From Nocardia concava NBRC 100430 (GTDB lineage Bacteria; Actinomycetota; Actinomycetes; Mycobacteriales; Mycobacteriaceae): a DNA stretch of 35,480 bases. How positions within the stretch are numbered: position 1 is the first letter of the stretch; each line of letters begins with the position of its first letter. Below the pieces are notes generated by a model. That model was not told where the DNA came from. It worked only from the letters and a program-made list of their open reading frames with translations, and did no database searches. The position numbers and the translations under genes were made by a program. The DNA is taken from assembly GCF_000308815.1 (NCBI RefSeq), contig NZ_BAFX01000190.1, positions 1 through 35,480 of the forward strand, read 5' to 3'. Shown here piece by piece: positions 33,495-35,480 of this stretch.

Positions 33495-35011
33495 CCGCAG
33501 CGACCGAGCGTTCCACCGATAACGCTGTCCTGCAGAGCCTTTCGCCCGAGTTGCGAGAGACGCACAGCGGTCTCGTCGTCTTGTTCGGTGACCGCGCCTA
33601 TAAATTGAAGAAGCCCATCGCCACCGACTTTCTGGACTTCTCCACTCCCGAGGCGAGGAACCGTGCGCTGCGGCGCGAACTGGCCCTGAACCGCCGCTGG
33701 GCCTCGGATGTGTATCTCGGGATGGCGTACCTGACCGATCCGTTGGGAGGTCCGTCCGAACCGGTTCTGGTCATGCGCCGCATGCCCGATTCGCGCCGGC
33801 TGGGCACGCTGGTGGCCAAGGGCGAGATCGGGCACGTCCAGCTCGCGGAGTTGGCCCAGGTGCTGGCCCAGTTCCATCGCAACGCGGCGCACAGTCCGGT
33901 GATCGACCGGGCGGGAAGGCCGGACGCGCTGCGGACGCGGTGGCGAATTCTGCTGGACGGCTTGCGATCCCAGCCCGCCGCCGAGCTCGATCCCGCGCTC
34001 GTCGCCCGGGTCGAACTGCTGGCCCGGCGCTTCGTCGACGGTCGGGCACCTCTGCTGGCGGAACGCATCGCGGCCGGGCGGATCATCGACGGCCACGGCG
34101 ACCTGCTGACCGAGGACATCTTCGCCCTCCCCGATGGATTCCGGATCCTCGACTGCCTCGATTTCGACGACGATCTGCGCCATGTCGACGGCCTCGACGA
34201 TGCCGCCTTCCTAGCCATGGATCTCGAATTCCGGAGCCGCACAGAGCTTTCCCGCCGGTTCCTCGACGACTATCTGCGCGCCGCCGACGACAACCCACCG
34301 GCCTCGCTGCGCCACCACTATCTCGCCTACCGGGCCACCGTCCGCGCGAAGACCGATCGCATTCGCGCGGCACAGGGCGAACCGGAATACGCCGAACACG
34401 CCCGCCGCCACGTGGATCTCGCGTTACGACACCTGGAATCGGGCGCGGTGCGCCTGGCGCTGGTCGGCGGCCTGCCGGGCACCGGGAAGTCCACCGTCGC
34501 AACGGCTTTGGCCCACGAGACCGGCGCGGAGCTGATCTCCAGCGACACCGTCCGCGCACAACTGCGCCGTTCCGGAGAAATCACCGGTCCCGCAGGCATC
34601 TTCGGCGCCGGCGCCTACACCCCCGAAGCGAAGGCCCGGGTATACGCACGGATGCGCGACCTGGCCCGCGAGCGCCTGACCCGCGGCGTCTCGGTGATCC
34701 TGGACGCCGCCTGGACCGATATCACCGAACGCGCCCGCGCCACCCTGCTCGCCATCGACACCCACACCGACCTGATCACCCTCCGCTGCGAATGCCCTCC
34801 GGACCTGGCCGCCGAGCGCATCCGCAACCGCCGCCCCGGCGATTCCGAGGCCACCGCCGACATCGCGATCGCCATGGCCGCCAACCCATCTCCCTGCCCC
34901 TCCGCCACCGTCCTCGACACCACCGCACCGATCGAGGACACCCTCGCCCTGGCAATACGGGCATGGCACAACCCGAATCCCCACCCACATCCTGCAAGCC
35001 GTGTCCAGTGA
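33491..35011 (+). CDS. Rv2004c-like fusion of phosphotransferase-type domain and P-loop kinase
   Basis: A protein of 506 residues from ATG 33491, which overlaps the USP4 stop. The N-terminal half (about 20-310) resembles aminoglycoside-phosphotransferase/kinase-like folds: VLFGDRAYKLKKPIATDFLDFST, Brenner-type HGDLLTEDIF at 202-211 (the usual Asn is D209) and metal-site DCLDFDDDLR at 221-230. The C-terminal half (320-500) is a P-loop small-molecule kinase of the zeta-toxin/gluconokinase kind: Walker A GGLPGTGKST at 326-335, SSDTVRAQLRR at 350-360, VILDAAW around D405 and an Arg lid AAERIRNRRPGD. Rv2004c, a DosR-regulon member, has the same two-part layout and no known substrate. Co-expression with USP4 is clear from the overlap. 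Confidence 0.87.
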   Translation: MTAATERSTDNAVLQSLSPELRETHSGLVVLFGDRAYKLKKPIATDFLDFSTPEARNRALRRELALNRRWASDVYLGMAYLTDPLGGPSEPVLVMRRMPDSRRLGTLVAKGEIGHVQLAELAQVLAQFHRNAAHSPVIDRAGRPDALRTRWRILLDGLRSQPAAELDPALVARVELLARRFVDGRAPLLAERIAAGRIIDGHGDLLTEDIFALPDGFRILDCLDFDDDLRHVDGLDDAAFLAMDLEFRSRTELSRRFLDDYLRAADDNPPASLRHHYLAYRATVRAKTDRIRAAQGEPEYAEHARRHVDLALRHLESGAVRLALVGGLPGTGKSTVATALAHETGAELISSDTVRAQLRRSGEITGPAGIFGAGAYTPEAKARVYARMRDLARERLTRGVSVILDAAWTDITERARATLLAIDTHTDLITLRCECPPDLAAERIRNRRPGDSEATADIAIAMAANPSPCPSATVLDTTAPIEDTLALAIRAWHNPNPHPHPASRVQ

Positions 35012-35103
35012 GCGTCTTGCGGCTGACCTCTAAATCGTCAAGCCCGAGCCAAGCCAACGGCCTGCCGATCGTGATTCGATAAATGCCCGGACTTCCCAAC
35101 GCA

Positions 35104-35121
35104 CGCTCATGCCGATGAGCG
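35104..35121. terminator. Short perfect hairpin, possible terminator
   Basis: CGCTCAT-GCCG-ATGAGCG gives a seven-base-pair stem and four-base loop in the 130-base gap between two convergent genes. There is no T-tract. Nothing else is recognised in the gap. Confidence 0.4.
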
Positions 35122-35141
35122 GGCACGCTCAGATCAGCTGT

Positions 35142-35480
35142 CTACCTACCAGCGTCGCCCGGCGGGAAGCCGATGGGATTGGCGAATTCGCTGCCCCGGA
35201 GATCGATAGCGCCCTGGAACTGCGTGTCGGTGAAGTCCGCGACAGCGGTTATGGATGCGCGCTGGAAATTGACTGTGCCGGAGAACCTCGCGCGTCCGAA
35301 GTCGACGGGACCGCTGAATCTTGTCTCGCTGAAGTCAGTGACGACGCCGAACTTCACTCCCGTGAAATCGACCGCGCCGGAGAAGCGGGCGTGCTGGAAG
35401 CTGACCCAATCGAAGGTTGCGCCACTGAAATCGACATTGCCGTCAAACTCCGCGAGCACGAAACTGGGTGTCTCCAAGAA
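35142..35480 (-). CDS. Pentapeptide-repeat protein, C-terminal part
   Basis: The gene runs off the window end, so its start is not seen; the frame is open to the last base. About 113 residues are visible. They show the repeat rhythm of pentapeptide proteins with central Phe, in alternating units such as VDFSG ATF, ARFSG AVDFTG, TRFSG PVDFGR, ARFSG TVNFQR and TQFQG AIDLRG. The repeats form a right-handed square beta-helix. Some family members mimic DNA and protect gyrase; most have no known role. The short tail NPIGFPPGDAGR follows the last repeat. Confidence 0.8.
   Translation of the reverse strand, partial: FLETPSFVLAEFDGNVDFSGATFDWVSFQHARFSGAVDFTGVKFGVVTDFSETRFSGPVDFGRARFSGTVNFQRASITAVADFTDTQFQGAIDLRGSEFANPIGFPPGDAGR

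Overview
The window is dense, high-GC DNA with short gaps, many ATGA/GTGA/TGATG start-stop overlaps and frequent GTG starts. This points to an actinobacterium. The dormancy-type protein families in the right half (DosR-like regulator, Acg-like nitroreductase, Rv2029c-type PfkB, Rv1733c-type membrane protein, Rv2004c-type kinase/ATPase, tandem universal stress proteins) point to Mycobacteriales. A Nocardia- or Rhodococcus-like genome is my best guess; the genus is inference.

Left part (1-14.7 kb). The window opens in the C-terminus of a SecY translocase gene, followed by a LuxR-type response regulator that carries a signal-peptide-like N-terminus. Next is an amine/amide/ester uptake and catabolism block. 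A copper amine oxidase, a small membrane protein and an APC permease lie on the minus strand. A second APC permease and an IclR-type regulator diverge from them on the plus strand. A tandem Lrp/AsnC regulator lies divergently from an operon of exported carboxylesterase, DUF3311 protein, sodium:solute symporter and amidase. An ABC-F ATPase converges on the amidase.

Middle part (14.9-19.5 kb). Two overlapping genes encode single-pass membrane proteins with extracytoplasmic domains, one NPCBM-like. A gene-poor stretch of 406 bases follows. Then comes a MarR-led set: MarR, a small membrane protein, an NmrA-like NAD(P)-binding protein and a NudK-type Nudix hydrolase, the last three joined by ATGA overlaps. 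A near-perfect palindrome overlaps the ribosome binding site of the second gene.

Right part (19.5-35 kb). This looks like a hypoxia/dormancy island. It holds a DosR/DevR-like regulator, an exported flavin amine oxidase broken by one apparent extra base, a small helical protein, an Acg-like nitroreductase and an acyl-ACP desaturase. It also holds four tandem-domain universal stress proteins, a split-barrel FMN protein, an ABC exporter, an Rv1733c-like membrane protein, a flavodoxin, a PfkB sugar kinase and an Rv2004c-like phosphotransferase/ATPase. I found a recurring short palindrome (GGAC, four bases, then GNCC) in nearly every promoter gap of this island. It resembles the mycobacterial Dos box, so the island is probably one regulon. 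No sensor kinase for the regulator is in the window. The window ends inside a pentapeptide-repeat gene.

No tRNA, rRNA, CRISPR array, insertion sequence or phage gene was recognised.
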